From Pagrus major (Eukaryota > Chordata > Actinopteri > Spariformes > Sparidae): a stretch of 64,000 bases of DNA. The notes beneath the pieces were generated by a model that saw only the letters and a list, made by a program, of their open reading frames with translations, did not search any database and was not told the origin of the DNA. Both the position numbers and the translations under genes were made by a program. Shown piece after piece: positions 1 through 14,560 of the stretch. The stretch covers positions 17,419,165 to 17,483,164 of the forward strand of contig NC_133221.1 in the NCBI RefSeq assembly GCF_040436345.1. The letters are read 5' to 3'. Within the stretch, counting starts at the first letter, position 1, and each line of letters begins with the position of its first letter.

Positions 1-254
1 TACTCGCTCAATCCCGCTCTCCCATTCTTTAGTTGCCTCATCAACTTCCTCCTCCTCCTCCCCTTTAGCTTCCCCTTCTCTAGCCATGCCCCCATGAATT
101 GACCTTGCTGCATCTCAAGGAGAATTGATTTCTCTTTTGGTCTTTGTGTGAAACCCTATCTCAACAGCACTCTGAGGAATTTCCTCTTCCCCCAGAGCTG
201 GATGGAGCTAATTCTCTTTCATGAGGACACTTTTCACTCCATTTTATCTATATG

Positions 255-258
<4 letters not shown>

Positions 259-305
<47 letters not shown>
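259..305. repeat. (TC)n microsatellite
   Basis: About 23 uninterrupted TC units, ended by a G. Confidence 0.95.
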
Positions 306-311
<6 letters not shown>

Positions 312-960
312 TCCCCCTCCCCTTCTACCCCTCTTCTCCTCTGAGCACACAGAAATAGAGCAGGCATGATTAATGCAACATCTATTGCCGCCAAACGTTA
401 GCTTTGCTCAACCTTTTTATGCCTGGCTGCTGTTTGGGAAATTGTTATTCATGCACCTTCCAACGTCGCTACTGAATTATCACATCAGTGGATCTATAAA
501 ACAGTTTGACTTCTTACATTTGATGAGCGGGATTGGTAAAAAGAAAACATGAGGGCTGGATTAGGCTTTGATCGAACATGCACCGCGTCTGATTTCATAA
601 ATGTGACATGTGGCTTTGTGAAACATTCTGCTGTTTCCAGCAGTGCAGCAGCAGATTGTTGTGTCTAATAATAATCAAAAAAAATGTGAAATGCAACTGG
701 AAAAACTACCACAGTGTGAAACTTTTAAAGGTGGTCTTGCATGGCTGCTTTGAAGCTATATTCTTTTTGTCTGTTTGTTTGTTTTTCAAAATGTTAACCC
801 AACAACATTAACTTCACCTGATTATATCAATACACATTGTTGGTCTCCGGTATATAGTTGAGTCAAGATCTGAATGGTATTTTCAGTCCAGTAACCAGAA
901 GAAAATGTTGGTATTTACATTTCTGCAAACCACGGATAGGTTAGATTTTGTATGTATCAT

Positions 961-1240
961 ACATAGTGGCGGATTCAGGATGTTTGAGGGTTAGGGGCGA
1001 AAAAAAGAGGGTAAGTATGCAGGGAGGGGGCACCAGTGCGCAGAAAGTCATAATGTAGGCCTATTTACAGTAAAGAGAGGGCACTTTGTCACATTTTGTC
1101 CACCATAGGGGCGTCCAAGAGGGCATTTTCGCTGTGTTCTTTTGAACATGGGGCCACCAGTGGTCATATGTATCATACCAACATTTCATATTACATTCAT
1201 AGGAGCTGACTTTCATGTCAGGAGTTGGAGGGGATGGTGG
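961..1240. mobile_element. Possible hAT-like remnant
   Basis: The stretch begins with AGTGGCGGATTC and contains G-rich blocks of the kind seen in degraded fish hAT elements. A related inverted end (AATCGCCACTG) lies near 35110-35121. The family assignment is from memory of such repeats; no target-site duplication was found. Confidence 0.3.
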
Positions 1241-4200
1241 TGGTGTTACCACTGGGTGTGATGGCTGAACCTGATGCTTGTACAAAAAATTGTATTGTAT
1301 CCCACACATTAAATTCACCTCTGCCATGCTTTTTGATTATTTTATCAAGACATTTCTCATGTTACACTTATACATTTCAAGCAATTGGTTTGCACGTTAC
1401 ACATTTTATTGTAAGTGTGTCATGCAGTGTAGGACTCGCACACGCAAATCTGTTTTATAACACAGTTTTGTCACTGCACTGTCCTAACTGTCCAACTTTC
1501 TAAAATGCCTTTCTGTCATAGTGACGAGAAGTACAATGTAAGCATTCAATAATAAATCCAGTCTTTTGGTCTCCAGACATTCATCAGGACAAATGTTTGA
1601 CATGAATTCAGCACATGTACTATGTAATGCAAGAACCAATTTATCACAGCACATGAATATTAATCCAACCAAAAGGCGATCAAGATATCAGTAAGATATA
1701 TCAGAATTAAAGTGTAGATTGAACTGTAAGAATTGTAACGACATGAGGAAAGTACAATAAAAGTTCAACATGATAAAGGCAACAGTGCCTCTTTGTAGAC
1801 ACTAGAGAGCTGCAGTGTGAAGAATCATCTGTGCCTCTTTCCACTTTGTGATCAGAGTGTCTGTTGAAGCATACAGAACATTTTCCAGGCTTCAACTCCC
1901 AGGTGTCTTGTAGCCCCAGGATTCCCAGTAAGTACTCAGCCGGGCTGCCTTGGTGAATGCACTAATGTGACACCATAATCACGCACAGGTGCATTTTTGT
2001 GCTTCACAGAGCAACAGTGCCCGGCTGCTGCTGCTGCTGGTGGTGGCAGGTGCTCGCACTGGTGTGTGTTGCTGTGAACTGTGCGTTTTATTCAAGAGTA
2101 TGCGAGCGCAGGAAAGCTGCATCATGTTTACATTCGGTGAGTGAAAAAAGACCGACCTCATCACTCTTAATTCACAGAATGAAACCACGCATGCCTTTGC
2201 GCCGTTCTGGCCTTTACTCCTAGTGAATGATCTTCGTCAGAAGGCACTGCAGTGAGGCCAGTGAAGCAGTGGGAGTCAGAGGAGCAGACACCTCCACCTC
2301 CACCTCCCTCTGCTCTGCAGTGCTACACACTCTGATGGGCCACACACACACGCGCACGCACGCACAGATGCACTCACAGACACAATGGGTTGCCTTCCCA
2401 CCCGTCCAATAACAGGCCTATTCATTAGAGTCTCTTACAGACAGTATTGACAACCTGCTGACACACAGTCACTCCAGCATAAACAAATGGAGCAATAGAG
2501 AAGAGCAGGGGAGGGAGGGAGGGGAGGAAGGGAAGAGACCTGTTATAGTGGCTTTTTGACTGAGGAGTCCTCCACAAAGCAGGAGGGAGCCAGACTTTTA
2601 GAGGAGGAAGAGAAAGAGTGCAGCCACTTCTATCCATCCACTCACACAACGCAGTCACCCTTCAGACGAGTGTCACATTAATCTCGCATCCTAGGTAACT
2701 CCTGAGATATGTGGCCTATTCTTATTATGGGAATAAGTCTTCTTGATGAGTGCCTCGCTACATGGATGAGCTATTGAAAGGTGAACTGGGTCAAGTGCAG
2801 TGGACTACTCATCATCACAGGGCACCATGTCACAGCCATCCGTCCACTGAAAGGAAACAGGATATTCTGCAAAACAACGTAAAGAGTGCACATTGAGTTT
2901 TAACTAAAACAACCAAACAGCCAATTAAACTGTGGGTTTGCAGAGTGATTTAGTGAGATTCAGTATTCAAAGGTGCTAATATTGTGGCATGAAGAAGTAG
3001 TCATGCATAGTTTGTTCAGCATGTTTCGCTGCAGAATTCTCAAGTTTCAGTTGCACTGAAGTGTTCCAGTTATATCTTGGATATGCAAAGAAGCCTAAAG
3101 GGACAAACTGTGCCATGCATACCAAATATCTGGCTCATTAAGGAGTTATAATTACTGTGTCACTTTGACATAAACAAAGAGAGCAGAGCAGTCATGGAGA
3201 AAATGGGCGGAAAAAAACTGCTGATCAGCTCAAAGACATATCCTCTGGTGTCTCTTTGAGTTGATCTCTGCAACCAGGTGAGTGTGTGCAGGCTGGTAGA
3301 GGTAGGGGGGCTGAATGGAATGAGCAATAGCTATGCAGACAGGACAACAGAGAGAGACAGATTTTATGAAGACAGATGAGGCCGGAGTGGGCACACAAAA
3401 CACAAAGACAAAGAGACAGATAGACTGCGTGGCCCTGAGCTCAGGGGGTCAGCTCTGACTCAAACAGACAAGACAGATGAGACATAAAACGACATCCAAA
3501 CATGAACTGAGGCTCCCTTCCCAAAAAAACTTTTAGCTGAAGCTAACAAAGTGCAATGTCCCAGGAAAGCTTGTCAGACAGTCTTCATGCAGCATTTCGG
3601 GTGACAGCAAGAGGACGTGATAGACATTTCTTATCTAAAAGCAAATTCCATACCAGGAGCTCCCTCCAGGCACCAGCGGGCTGAAAGTGTAGGAGGTTCT
3701 TTTAGACAACATGGCGGCTGATCACAATGACACCACAGTCAATCGAGAGGCTCTACGTCAACAAGAGCCCGGTGATCATGTTCTCTATTAGCTTGCTATT
3801 GTTCCGCCGCCGTGTCGCTCTGTTCTCTGCCAAGATAATACAGACGCACTTTAATACGCAAACACACACGGCACCAGCAGCAGCCCCATACCCCTAACTT
3901 GGTGCAGAGCCCATGTCAGGCAGAGAGCTAAGCTGGCTTTGTGTAGAGCACACTGTACAGCACAACCACACGTCCACGGCCATTATCAGCATCGGGACTG
4001 TCATCGCTATCACAGCAGCCAAAGACCTCTGCTGCCAGGGCCCCAGATTGCCTATGACGATAGTTATCATGGACTTGTGAATACAACGTCAAGGACAGAG
4101 CAGCACTGGGAAAGGTTGTTTGCTCAAGGTCATAGAAAAGCAATGGATAGAAATAGACCCACTCAGACATAGCTGGGGATGCATGCGGTTTACACACACA

Positions 4201-5275
4201 CCGTGCACATATCACACACACATTTAAAAAAAAAAAAAAAAAAAAAAAATGATATGTGTATTGCCATTTGTTGGAGATATGTTATCACAACCTTGCAGAT
4301 TTATATCGAGGAGCTGAATCAGGAAATTTGCTGATTGGAGGTCCAGATCAGCCAGCACCAGAATTGTAAAGGTCATTACAATGACATTACCCTTTTCAGA
4401 GGAGGAAAGCCAGAAATGTCAAATCGCTCAGCAGCCACATCATCACGCAAATGGAGCAGAATGTTAGACACTGGAAAATCTCAACGTTCAGACAGAAATA
4501 ATTGAAGATAGTTATCTGATGGACGACTTAATTGGGAGATGTCGGCTTTTTTGGCAGCAGTGATGGGAGAAGATTTTACATATTATTGTTGATGTGACTA
4601 AAAGCAAAGATTTGGTACATTATCATTGTTTAAACGCTGTTCATTCTGCTGTAAAAATCTGCTGCACTGATACTGAGAGCAGTCAGTTTTCCTGCAAAGG
4701 CAAACAGAAGTCACATTCCATGTTTTATTACTGCTACCACCACAACTGTAGCGCTAAACAGTTAAAAAATACGCACTGTAATAACTACCTTCACTTCTCT
4801 TAAGAGCGAGTTTACCGACTGCTTGTTTCAGCGAGACAGCTGTGGATGAAGGTTAACATCCTGGCCAAAAAATCATTTACGGGAGCTGCTACCACCTGCA
4901 ACCTGATCAAGACAGTGCTTGTCAAATTGTTAAATGAGGTGTAAATCAGGTAATCGTTCAATTTGACCAGCAGCAGAACCTGGAAATGTAGCCCAAAATG
5001 CAAAAACTAAAATGCCACAAATCTCCATGAAAAACTGAAGAGAGTGGGAAAGTTTCATTCTCATAGACATGAACTTTACAGACTTGCTCGGAGGAATACA
5101 TTCTCTGCAATGTGCACACTCCAAACTCGCACACCTCAGACTACATGACTCCCTATAATCATTAGAGATGTCTGCTCGAAAAACATGCCTGCCGGGAGTG
5201 CAGAGGAGCAGAGCTGCGCCTGAATCAGCCCAGGCATGCGTTAAAACAAAGTGGCCTCTCCGGCAGAGAACATCG

Positions 5276-5278
<3 letters not shown>

Positions 5279-5315
<37 letters not shown>

Positions 5316-5391
5316 AATGCACGCACAATGACCTCACACAGACGCGACCATACAGAAAAAATAGAAGACTCTAGAACACCTTCACAAGCTG

Positions 5392-5426
<35 letters not shown>
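5279..5426. repeat. Two (CA)n microsatellites
   Basis: Two CA tracts (5279-5313 and 5397-5426) are separated by about 83 bases of non-repetitive sequence. Short frames crossing them are artefacts of the repeat. Confidence 0.95.
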
Positions 5427-5428
<2 letters not shown>

Positions 5429-6339
5429 CTTACTATGCCATCCACACAGCAGCAGGGTCAGGATCAGTCATATCACTGGACTTACAGTGGCAAGCTCCCA
5501 TCCTCTGTACGAAGCTGACTATGTAGAGCACAGAGACCACACAGAATCCCCTCTCTCAGACGTGGCCACTATGAGACCAGAATACTAAAACAGAAAGCAC
5601 TGGCTGACACAGAACAGAACAACCCTGTAGCCTATAATGATGACTAAAAGCTACACTGTGCTGCAAACTAAGGACTGAATCTTTAATGTTTTTCTTGGTT
5701 GCACGTGTGATGACCCATGTGCTCATTATTGGTAAGGAAAGGTGAGGAAGAAACTAGGTGGTAATTATCTGGATGAATATTTGTATAAATTTACATTTCA
5801 TCAGTTAACAGCAGGTCAGTGTGAACCTGTCTTTGTCAGTTCACCTCTCTTGGCAGGACAGGAGAATGGTGGAGCCTAGTCATGTGACCAAACAGTCCAG
5901 CTCCAAACACTTTGACCTTCCTCTTCATCACTCACACCTGCCACATTAATGGCACACTGTTATCGTAATTACAAGCACTAACCATGATTTAAAGGTTCAT
6001 CCCACAGCTCGATATTGACAGATGTCTGTGTGGCGTTGAAGCCGAGCAGAGTGCGCTGTTAGTTAAGAGCTGCTGGTGGCCAAGTTTAAGTAGGGATTAA
6101 TGATCAGACAACATGATTGACCTCTCCAAAAATCCCCATGCACCAAAAAGCGACAACTCACCCAAAATCATGCTGTGTGTTGCCTTTGGTGTATCCCTGG
6201 CTTGACAAGTGCTCCCTCACTGCCCCCCGTCTCTCCTGCTTTCGCCAGGGGACAATGGCTCCAAAATCTCTTTTCAGAGTTCCTCTCCACTCTCCAGAAA
6301 GAGGCAAGTCAGAGAGGCAGCGCTAGATGTGAGGAGAGA

Positions 6340-6372
<33 letters not shown>

Positions 6373-6481
6373 CTGCTGCACATGCCGTCCCTTGCGCCTG
6401 CCCTCTCCAGGTGAAAAGCTGAGTATGTGTGTGAGAGAGAGAGAGAGAGAAAGAGAGAGAGACAGAGAGGGAGAGAGAGAG
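6340..6481. repeat. (CTG)n followed by (AG)n tract
   Basis: An imperfect CTG/TTG tract (6340-6379) is followed by an AG-rich tract (6432-6481). Frames through them give poly-Leu, poly-Gln or Arg-Glu runs, with no sign that they are translated. Confidence 0.9.
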
Positions 6482-9400
6482 TGTGTCTGTATGTGTGTGT
6501 GAGTGGAGGAGGGGGTCCAGCGTTTCTGCAGTTGTGGCTCAGGTAAGCCTGAGGACAGTATGGAGGGGGAGAGAGAGAGAGAAGAGGGGAGTGAGAGAGA
6601 GGGGGAGCCTAAAGTGTGACAGCCAATCACAGGGGGAGGGCTACACAGCCAAGATCTTCTTCTCCACAGCAGCCAGGAGGAATTGCAGTGGTCTCCAACA
6701 AACAGCTGACAAGCAATTTCTTCTAGACTGTATCATTTCACAGGAAGGTCTTCTCCGCACTGACGTGAAGGTCGGAGTCTGCTGTGGTGTCTCTCTGTAA
6801 AACACACACTTCCTTTCCACACTCTGGCTTTCTATCCCTCTCTCTGCTTCTTGTTTTTGGGGTTGGGTATAACCTAAAGGCACCTTACATGCCTCTGCTC
6901 CGATTGGTGGCAGCCTCGACCAATGGGAACAGCGGCACCGATGCCTGTCATCATGCAGAGTGGAAGTCATGAAGGAGAGACGGAGCTTGACTAAAAATGC
7001 CGTCTCCCCCAACTACTGTTTCTCCCTCTCATTTCACATGTTCTCCTCACTCATCTCCCCCTCATGGAGAGCTTGATTGTCAGATCTCTTTATTGTGTTT
7101 CTTGTTTATTACCCCTCCTCCCTCCTCCCTCCGTCCTTTGACTCCATGTGTGTGTGGACTTGTTAGAGGATTAACCTTTTATCTGTGTGGCTCTGTCCTT
7201 CTGCCTTTCTTTCCCTCCAACTCTTAACCTGCCCAGGCGAGGTTACGCCTTTTATCAACCTCTGTGATTTCGTCAAAAGGTTGGAATTTAGACTGGGAGA
7301 CGGGGGGGTGGCAAGCAAAAAAGGGGAGATGAAATAGAAAGCGACAGAGCGGAGGAAGCAGAAGAAGGAGGGGCAGCGACTAAACTAAATACAAACTGAC
7401 AGAGGGATGAAGAGATGTGGAGTGACAAGAAGAGAGACAACCGGGAGGATGGAACACAGAGACAAAGACAGACACAGTCGGACACAGGAGAAGGGCTGCG
7501 GAGAATTCAACTGTGTGGACCACAGCAATGCAGTCACTAATTGAAGAGGCGCTTCACAGCCAGCTTCTTATGGTCCACTTCCTTCTCACCGAGAAGCCAC
7601 TCAAACAACGTCTGGTCTCATGTCCGAGCACTACTCTCTGTCCCTCTCTCTCATCCAGGATAACTGGGGAGAGACTTTTGAAAATCACACAACCACGATG
7701 CTATTGAATAGCTCAGCGCTTAAGAGAAGGCTTAACAAAGCTGTCAAAAAATTAATCCCCTTGGGCAGGCATGCTTGCAAACACACAGACACAAACACGT
7801 GAGCCGGGGGCTACAGAAAATGCTGCCTGATGTTCATAGTGCCTCCTCTTGTCCTGCTCTCTCTTCCTCTTTTCCTTTTCCCTTTCTATCTCTACCCCCC
7901 CACCCTTCTCACGCTCTCAGGCTGAGGCTGTGAGTCACAGGGTGTCGGAGTGAATACTAAGGAGGGTGGCTGACACCTCCAATACCTCTCCGCACAGCAG
8001 CTTCACTGCACACATTTAAGCCTTTGTATGTAAACACTGGCAGACTGAGGGGCCACAAACACCCACACAAATTCTTACAGATTGTAAGTTTGGCGAACAT
8101 CCACCGACTAAAAGCTGTTGGTATTACCGAACATATGGTAGCTCTTGAGAAAGGTGCACAAAAATCTCGCTTTCACAGTCGTCACTAAGATGTAACACCT
8201 GCAACAGCAATGAATATGAGCAGTTACACACACACACACACGATGAGCTTACAGATGTGGAACAAACATTTATGGTGCAAAAGGATGAACTTTTACTATA
8301 AAAGGAAGAATGTGAGCCTGTGGGTCCTCGGATCAAACACATAAACACACATCATGTCTGCAGGAAATGGACTGAGCACTGAGAATATTAGTTTTTGAAA
8401 GTGGGACACCAACAGCTGGAACAATAGTTTTTATCGATAAAGCTATGCGAGCAAGTCCTTCCATGAGCATTTGTGTGTGTGTCAGTAAAAGAGCTGAGAT
8501 AGGGTTTCCTCATTAGTTGTGTTGGTATCAATAATTCAGAGCCGGCCCTTGTTGGCGTTCAATGGGCCGAGTGCTAATGTGCTGTCGGGCCAACGGGGGC
8601 CCAGGGCCCAGCGCCACTTTAATGGATGTCATGATGAGAGGGTGAAATCGGAGCATGGAGATCCTGTATCATCCATAGGTAAGGAGAGGGAGGGAGGACA
8701 GGGCAAAGGGGAGGCGTGAAGAGCCAGGCATGGGGTGAAGGCCACTGGGGGAGGACAGATGGCGTTATTGGACAGGTATGAGAGCAGAGGGGAGACAGGG
8801 AGGAACGAGGAAGAAAACGAAGGAAAGAGGGGAGAAAATTGGGCTATTAGGTCCCTTCATTTGCCACTGGCGACAGATCAATCATTCTGAAGATGATGTG
8901 CTGACCTCTGTCGCCTTCACCATGGGACACATGTTCAGTGGCCACTAGTGGAATATTTTAAATGAATAATGAACAGACATTAGTCACTTGAGTTGCTAGA
9001 AGTACTTCACTCACAAATGCCTCTTCAGAGAGAGATGGGAGAAATAGAATATATGGCACTTTATTTTACAGGTCCATAATTTCCAAATCACTTCCCAGGA
9101 AAAGTTTTACGAACTATGTAATTTAATTTGATACTACTAGTATGAGGAAATGAAAAAAAATGCAAATTATTATTAATATATGTTGAATTGTATGCTTAAT
9201 AGGGACTGATTTTTTTTTTTCATTTTAGCGTGTTCAGCTGAATTGCTGTGCCCTGACCAAAAACTCTATTGGTTACACTATCAGTTCATTGAAATGAAGT
9301 AATTGGATGTGTACAAAAATTGTCTCTACTTTCCATATAAAAGTAGCAATTTACATAATTACTTTCAGAAAATGTTCTGATGATCCACAGGAAACTCCAT

Positions 9401-9536
9401 GCTAAATAAATATGTAAACTAAACTAAAAGAAATTATTCTACTTTGTAGTGAAAGGTTCCTGGGAGGCAAAAGCGAAAGAGAGTCAAATAGATCTACATG
9501 ATGATAAATATACGGTGGCCCTGAGGTGAAAAAGTA

Positions 9537-10139
9537 TGGAAGCCCTAAAGGGCCATGCATTCATACATTTTATTTCTTCCGTTTTCCCGTGATAACGAGT
9601 TAATTTCATTTGTTTTCTCGAGATCTCGAGTTATTATCTCGAAATAACAACTGCCGTTTTCCCAAGATAACGGGATAATTTTCTCAAGATCTCAAGATAA
9701 CGAAACTTTGTTTTCCCGAGATAACGATATAATTTATTCGAGATCTTGAGCTGTTGTAACATTCATTCATCCCTTCATCAAAAACTAATTTAGTATAGAA
9801 AGCATAAACGCACAAAACAAACGGAGAAATAGACTTACCTACAGTAGTGTTCAAGAAACCCATCGGTCAGCATGCCATGCCACTTGTGTGATGGAAATCT
9901 CAGGCCTATCATATCACAGTCATTATCTCGAGATCTCGAATTAATTATATCGTCATCTCGGGAAAATAAAGTTTCATTATCTCGAGATCTCGAGAAAATT
10001 ATCCCGTTATCTTGGGAAAACGGCAGTTGTTATTTCGAGATAATAACTCGAGATCTCGAGAAAACAAATGAAATTAACTCGTTATCACGGGAAAACGGAG
10101 AAAATAAATGTATGAATGCATGGCCCTTTAGGGCTTCCG
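9537..10139. mobile_element. Fold-back MITE with long inverted arms
   Basis: The left arm (about 9537-9756) is repeated as its reverse complement at about 9918-10139, with the same order of landmarks: GGAAGCCCTAAAGGGCCATG, a CGTTTTCCCGTGATAACGAG block, then CTCGAGATCTCGAG. Each end is flanked by TA (9535-9536 and 10140-10141), consistent with a TA target duplication. Inside the arms the palindrome CTCGAGATCTCGAG recurs at 9617, 9981 and 10047 and variants occur elsewhere, so the element is a palindrome of palindromes. It has no transposase, so it would be non-autonomous. A 100-aa open frame at 9872-10174 is only a translation of the repeat. Confidence 0.85.
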
Positions 10140-10289
10140 TAAAAAAGACAACAACACTGGACAAACCATTATAACAGAACTGAATGAAGTAGAGTTTCAT
10201 GCTGTTAAAGTGCGCCAACTAGGAATCTTGAAACATTGTCTATGGGTAGAAATGAACAGGACTTATACTTTGTTTATGTCCTATGTAAT

Positions 10290-10680
10290 ATATGAATGTT
10301 TTTTTTATCTACTTTTAATGTTGACGTGCTTTCTGTTTTGTTGTGTTTTCAGTAATGTTGTTTTCTGTTTAGTTGTTTCTTCTATTCTAAAATGCTGTTT
10401 TCTAAAATGTGTTTCTGAAATATTATGCTTTCTGTTTTGATGTGTTTTCTAAAATATCGATGTGTTATATTTTGTTGTTGTGTTGTCTAAAATGTTGTTT
10501 GAAATGTTTTTTTCTTCAATGATGTTTTGTTTTCTAAAATCTATTTTCAAAATATTGTTGTTTTATGTTTTGATGTGTTTTCTATAATGTTGTTTTTTGT
10601 GAAATGCTGTGTTTTGTGAAATGTAGTATTTTCTGTAATGTTTTAGTATTTTCTGCAATGTTGTTGTGTTATGTCCAATA
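10290..10680. repeat. Degenerate T-rich tandem repeat
   Basis: Variants of TTTTCTAAAATGTTGTTTTC and TGTTTTGATGTGTTTTC recur with irregular spacing across about 390 bases, so this is a decayed minisatellite. Nothing suggests a gene. Confidence 0.7.
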
Positions 10681-11156
10681 TTGTTACGTTTTGCACCCCA
10701 GGGCCAGATGATGGTGAGATTGAGGAAGATCCATGGATTCAATCAACATACTTGACTTTCTCACTCTGCGGCAGGAGCATTATGTTACCCGTCAGCCACC
10801 TTTCCACCTGCCCACCCACACACACACACGCACCAACTTGTTTTTGTTACTTGTGAGGGCACTGTATCAACTCACACTTATCCCCTGGAAGCTAATCCCA
10901 GCCATGACCTTAAGTACCATATGCCAGACCTTTATCCCACCTTTGACCTTAACCTAATTCTAATCCTGAAACTGAAAACACGTCTAAACCCTAAAATAAA
11001 TGGCTAATGGCCTGTGAGGACCGCCTTTTGTTAGTCTACACACCGACACACACACATAGATACTGCACATACACATAATAAAATGACAGAAAGAGAGAGA
11101 CAGGACTCAATATTCTTGACATCACAGCTCACCCTGGATGGAGATCAGTAGTTAAT

Positions 11157-11177
11157 CTATGCTGCCCTCTAATGGTG
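11157..11177 (-). promoter_or_regulatory. Candidate CTCF site
   Basis: On the minus strand the sequence reads CACCATTAGAGGGCAGCATA, which matches the CTCF core (CCA..AG.GGGC) with about one mismatch. This is a motif match by eye. Confidence 0.4.
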
Positions 11178-14149
11178 TAAACCTGTCAACTCAGGCTTAA
11201 GACCATGTAAACAGACCCTAGGAATCTGTCAAAGTATTCCAGCTTTAGCAACTCCGGTACGAGACAACACTCTGGAAAAGTCCTGTAATGAAAAACGATC
11301 CCATGTAAACTGAGAAGCTTATATGTTCTGAGAGTCATGTCAACACACGGGGGTAGATAAGGGAACCAAACAGACATGAGGCACAGCTGGTACAGCACTG
11401 ATGGCCTGTCAGACTGAATCAGAAATACCTCTGTCAAGCAGAAAACTATTTACACAACTGTCTTGACAAAGCTGCTCTGACCAGTAATCTTACTGGAGCT
11501 GTTTTTAATAGCAGGATGGTGAATTAGGTAAAGTGCACAGTGGCTGAATGCAGCAGGTCAAGTGTGGAAGGAATGACTGCTGACTGTGAGGGACTTATAA
11601 GGAGTTAGCAGCCTGTGAGAGAAATATAAAAACCCAGGGGAGAGAACATCAAACTACTCCATTCAGACAATCCTATGATCTGTCTTCCTCATTCTTTCCT
11701 GCAGAGGAAAAACCACAGTAAATCTACACTCACTGAAATCTGCCAGACAGACTCTAACTCACTTCGTTACATCACCTCAAACGCAGCGTCAAAATGCAAC
11801 TTCTGTTGATCATAAATTCTGGTCATATTTCATGAGCCGGGCCTGCAGGCACTGTGTGACTTTCCAGAAACATTAGTTCGCCCTTTTACTCCTTCTAGTG
11901 TTTGCTTGCGGGGTGTAATGAAAAGGATTTTTGTTGATACAGAGTCCACACCTAGCTCATATATCATGCTTCGGGTGTCTCCTGGCACTGTGGTGGTGAA
12001 TTTAGAGTCTGCCTATGAAGGTCAAAGGTGAGGAGGCCAGGCAAGCACCAGGCATCTGCATACTTGCACTTCCCCTCATAATATGAGCTAAAACTACCCG
12101 GCAATAAATCATTATTAGACTATAACGTCTTAGGTAACTTTAAAGGAAATGAATCATCTCTCTCTCCAAAAATTGAGCCCTCACACTCACAAGCCAGCTC
12201 AGTATGAACTAAAGGACCTCTGCATTCCCCTTGAACTGGGCCTGAGCCTGCAAGTCTGACAGTTGAGCATATCAGTTTGCAACTGTGAGGGATAATCATC
12301 TCACTAAATTTAGACTATTGATCAGGTGTGGATATGTGCAGGAAATGTAGCCAGCCGTACAATGTGTTTCCTGTGCGTTCAATTTTCTCCCAAATACAAT
12401 AACAAGTACTTTAATAAATCAATACACGTTTGATTGATAAAAAATGAAGCAGGATTATTGTTGCCTTCTATGACAACTGATGACATTTCAAGCCTTTAGT
12501 TTTTGTAGCCCAAACACTGACATCTACTGTATGTGTGAGAGGGAGGAGTCAGTTCAAATTATGTTTTCAGTTAGTTCAAAGACACTTTTAACTTAAACAA
12601 ATATATAATAAAATAATAATATAGTTAAAGTGGAAACAAACAACTTTCCCCCTTGACGTCTCTTAGAGGTCTAACTGTCACAGAGACAAACAAGATCGCT
12701 TTCTGTTTTCCTAAAAGACCAACAACACACGACAGAACGTGACTTCACTTATTCATTCTATCTTCAGTCTATAATGGAGACATGAAGGCAGGTATGAGTG
12801 GACTGGATCACCAGTCAGCCTTCATTTTCCTGAGAAATAAAGTTTATAGAGAACCAATCTAAATGCCGATGGTGTTATTGTGCTATAGCCATTAAACTGT
12901 GCAATTGACATTTACTTCATAGTGATACATTCAAGCAAAACAACTTGTCTATTGCTGGTTTTATGATAATAACAAACTGGCTATCCAAACGACAAATTAA
13001 ATAAATAAAACATTCCCTGAATTAACAGGATAATATATAACTTGCCTTTATGTAAGGAAGTTTTTTTTTCTTTCTTAATGTTACAACAAAGAATTTGTTT
13101 ATGTATTTATTGATTTATTTGCACAGGAAAACAGGGCAGCAGAAACACAACAACAACAAAAAGTGGCAGATTGTGCAGGTGAGATTCAGAAAACCCACAG
13201 AGGCTTGTAATGGGAATCTCACCTCAAAACATATAAGAAGCACGTACAAGAGTCCTAGAATATACAGAAATAAGTAAATAAATAAGCATAGGATCTAAAA
13301 GCAGGAATAAAAGAGCCTACGTGAGACTGCAAAAACATTAAATCAATCCTGATAAGATAAACTGGTCAATCAAGAAAATAATCAACAGCTTAATTGAGAC
13401 ATGAAAAGATTTATGAGTTGCAGCTCTGAATTTGTACGTATGAATTACTTCATGTGTGTGTCTACGTTTGTGTGTGTGCTTTAGCAACATTATTTTTGGT
13501 CAGACTTCGATGCCAATAGAGCTTCATGAGAGAAAAACACACTGTAGGTTTTTAAGGATTCATGTATGTGTGTACACAGGTGGGTGTGCCTGTGCTGTGG
13601 ATCCCCGCCTGCTTACAGAGATGGAGAATGTTGATGTTGACTGTCACACTCTCACACGCCCCTGACATTTTTACACCAGCGCCAGAGAACAGGACGTCTT
13701 TCTTTCCAACCACATTCAGATCATTTGGCCCATGACTGCTTGCATTTGGTACTTGTTGAAACTTCACTACAATAATTCTTGTTATGCTGCCCTTACTAGA
13801 CAAAATACTTTAGGCTGACACGTTCCAAGTCGTTGTTACGCAGCGCAGACAGCAATTTGAAGTAATTATCTTCTTCACAGACTATATTCTATTTCTAAAG
13901 CTCAGACATTCCTCAGCTAAGAGTGATGTGGCAGATGAAAAAAAATCTCCTTGGGAGTCGAGGGTCAACTACATCCCTGCTGCAGAATTCAGTCTCCTTC
14001 ACACACTCATCACACATTACACATCTCATTTTTTATCTCATTTTTTTGTAGCCCAGTCGCCAGACTAAAATGTTGGCAGTTTATGTTGCGGATCACGTGC
14101 CATATTGACATTTCGATAAGATGCTGACATCAGTAATAGAATAACGATT

Positions 14150-14560
14150 GGATAGTAATATATATACAATGATATTGAGAAGTAATAAAAGGTAATATTG
14201 CACATGATATCAGAAATATTGCACCTGATGGATAGTGAAAAAAATAATATTGCACCTGATATTATAAAGGTAGTAATGAAAATGTTATTGAACAGTGAAA
14301 AGTAATATTGCACGTGACATGTCCAGTAATAACGCACAAGAAAGTAAGGTCATAAAAATGTTCCAGAGGGGGGAAGTATCAAAGTACAAATACTTTGTTA
14401 CTGTACTTAGGTAGATTATTCAGGTATCTGTACTTTTTTAAGTCTTTATTTTCTTTGTGCTTTTTTTACTTTGAGTACATTTCAGAGCCTATACTTTTTT
14501 GAGTATCTGTACTTCTAATTGCGTAAATAATGTGTGTACTTTGACCTGACTTTCATATCC
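14150..14560. repeat. Diverged interspersed repeats
   Basis: From 14150 to 14330 a degenerate unit containing ATATTGCACCTGATAT recurs about four times. From 14360 to 14530 the sequence is rich in GTACTT and AAGTAC motifs and contains GAGTACATTTCAGAG, typical of a common teleost DNA-transposon-derived repeat that also appears inverted near 38560-38660. Confidence 0.55.

Noticed and set aside
9872-10174. 100-aa open frame
   Set aside because: It lies in the arm of the fold-back element and only repeats its palindromic unit (SRDLE, SREN).
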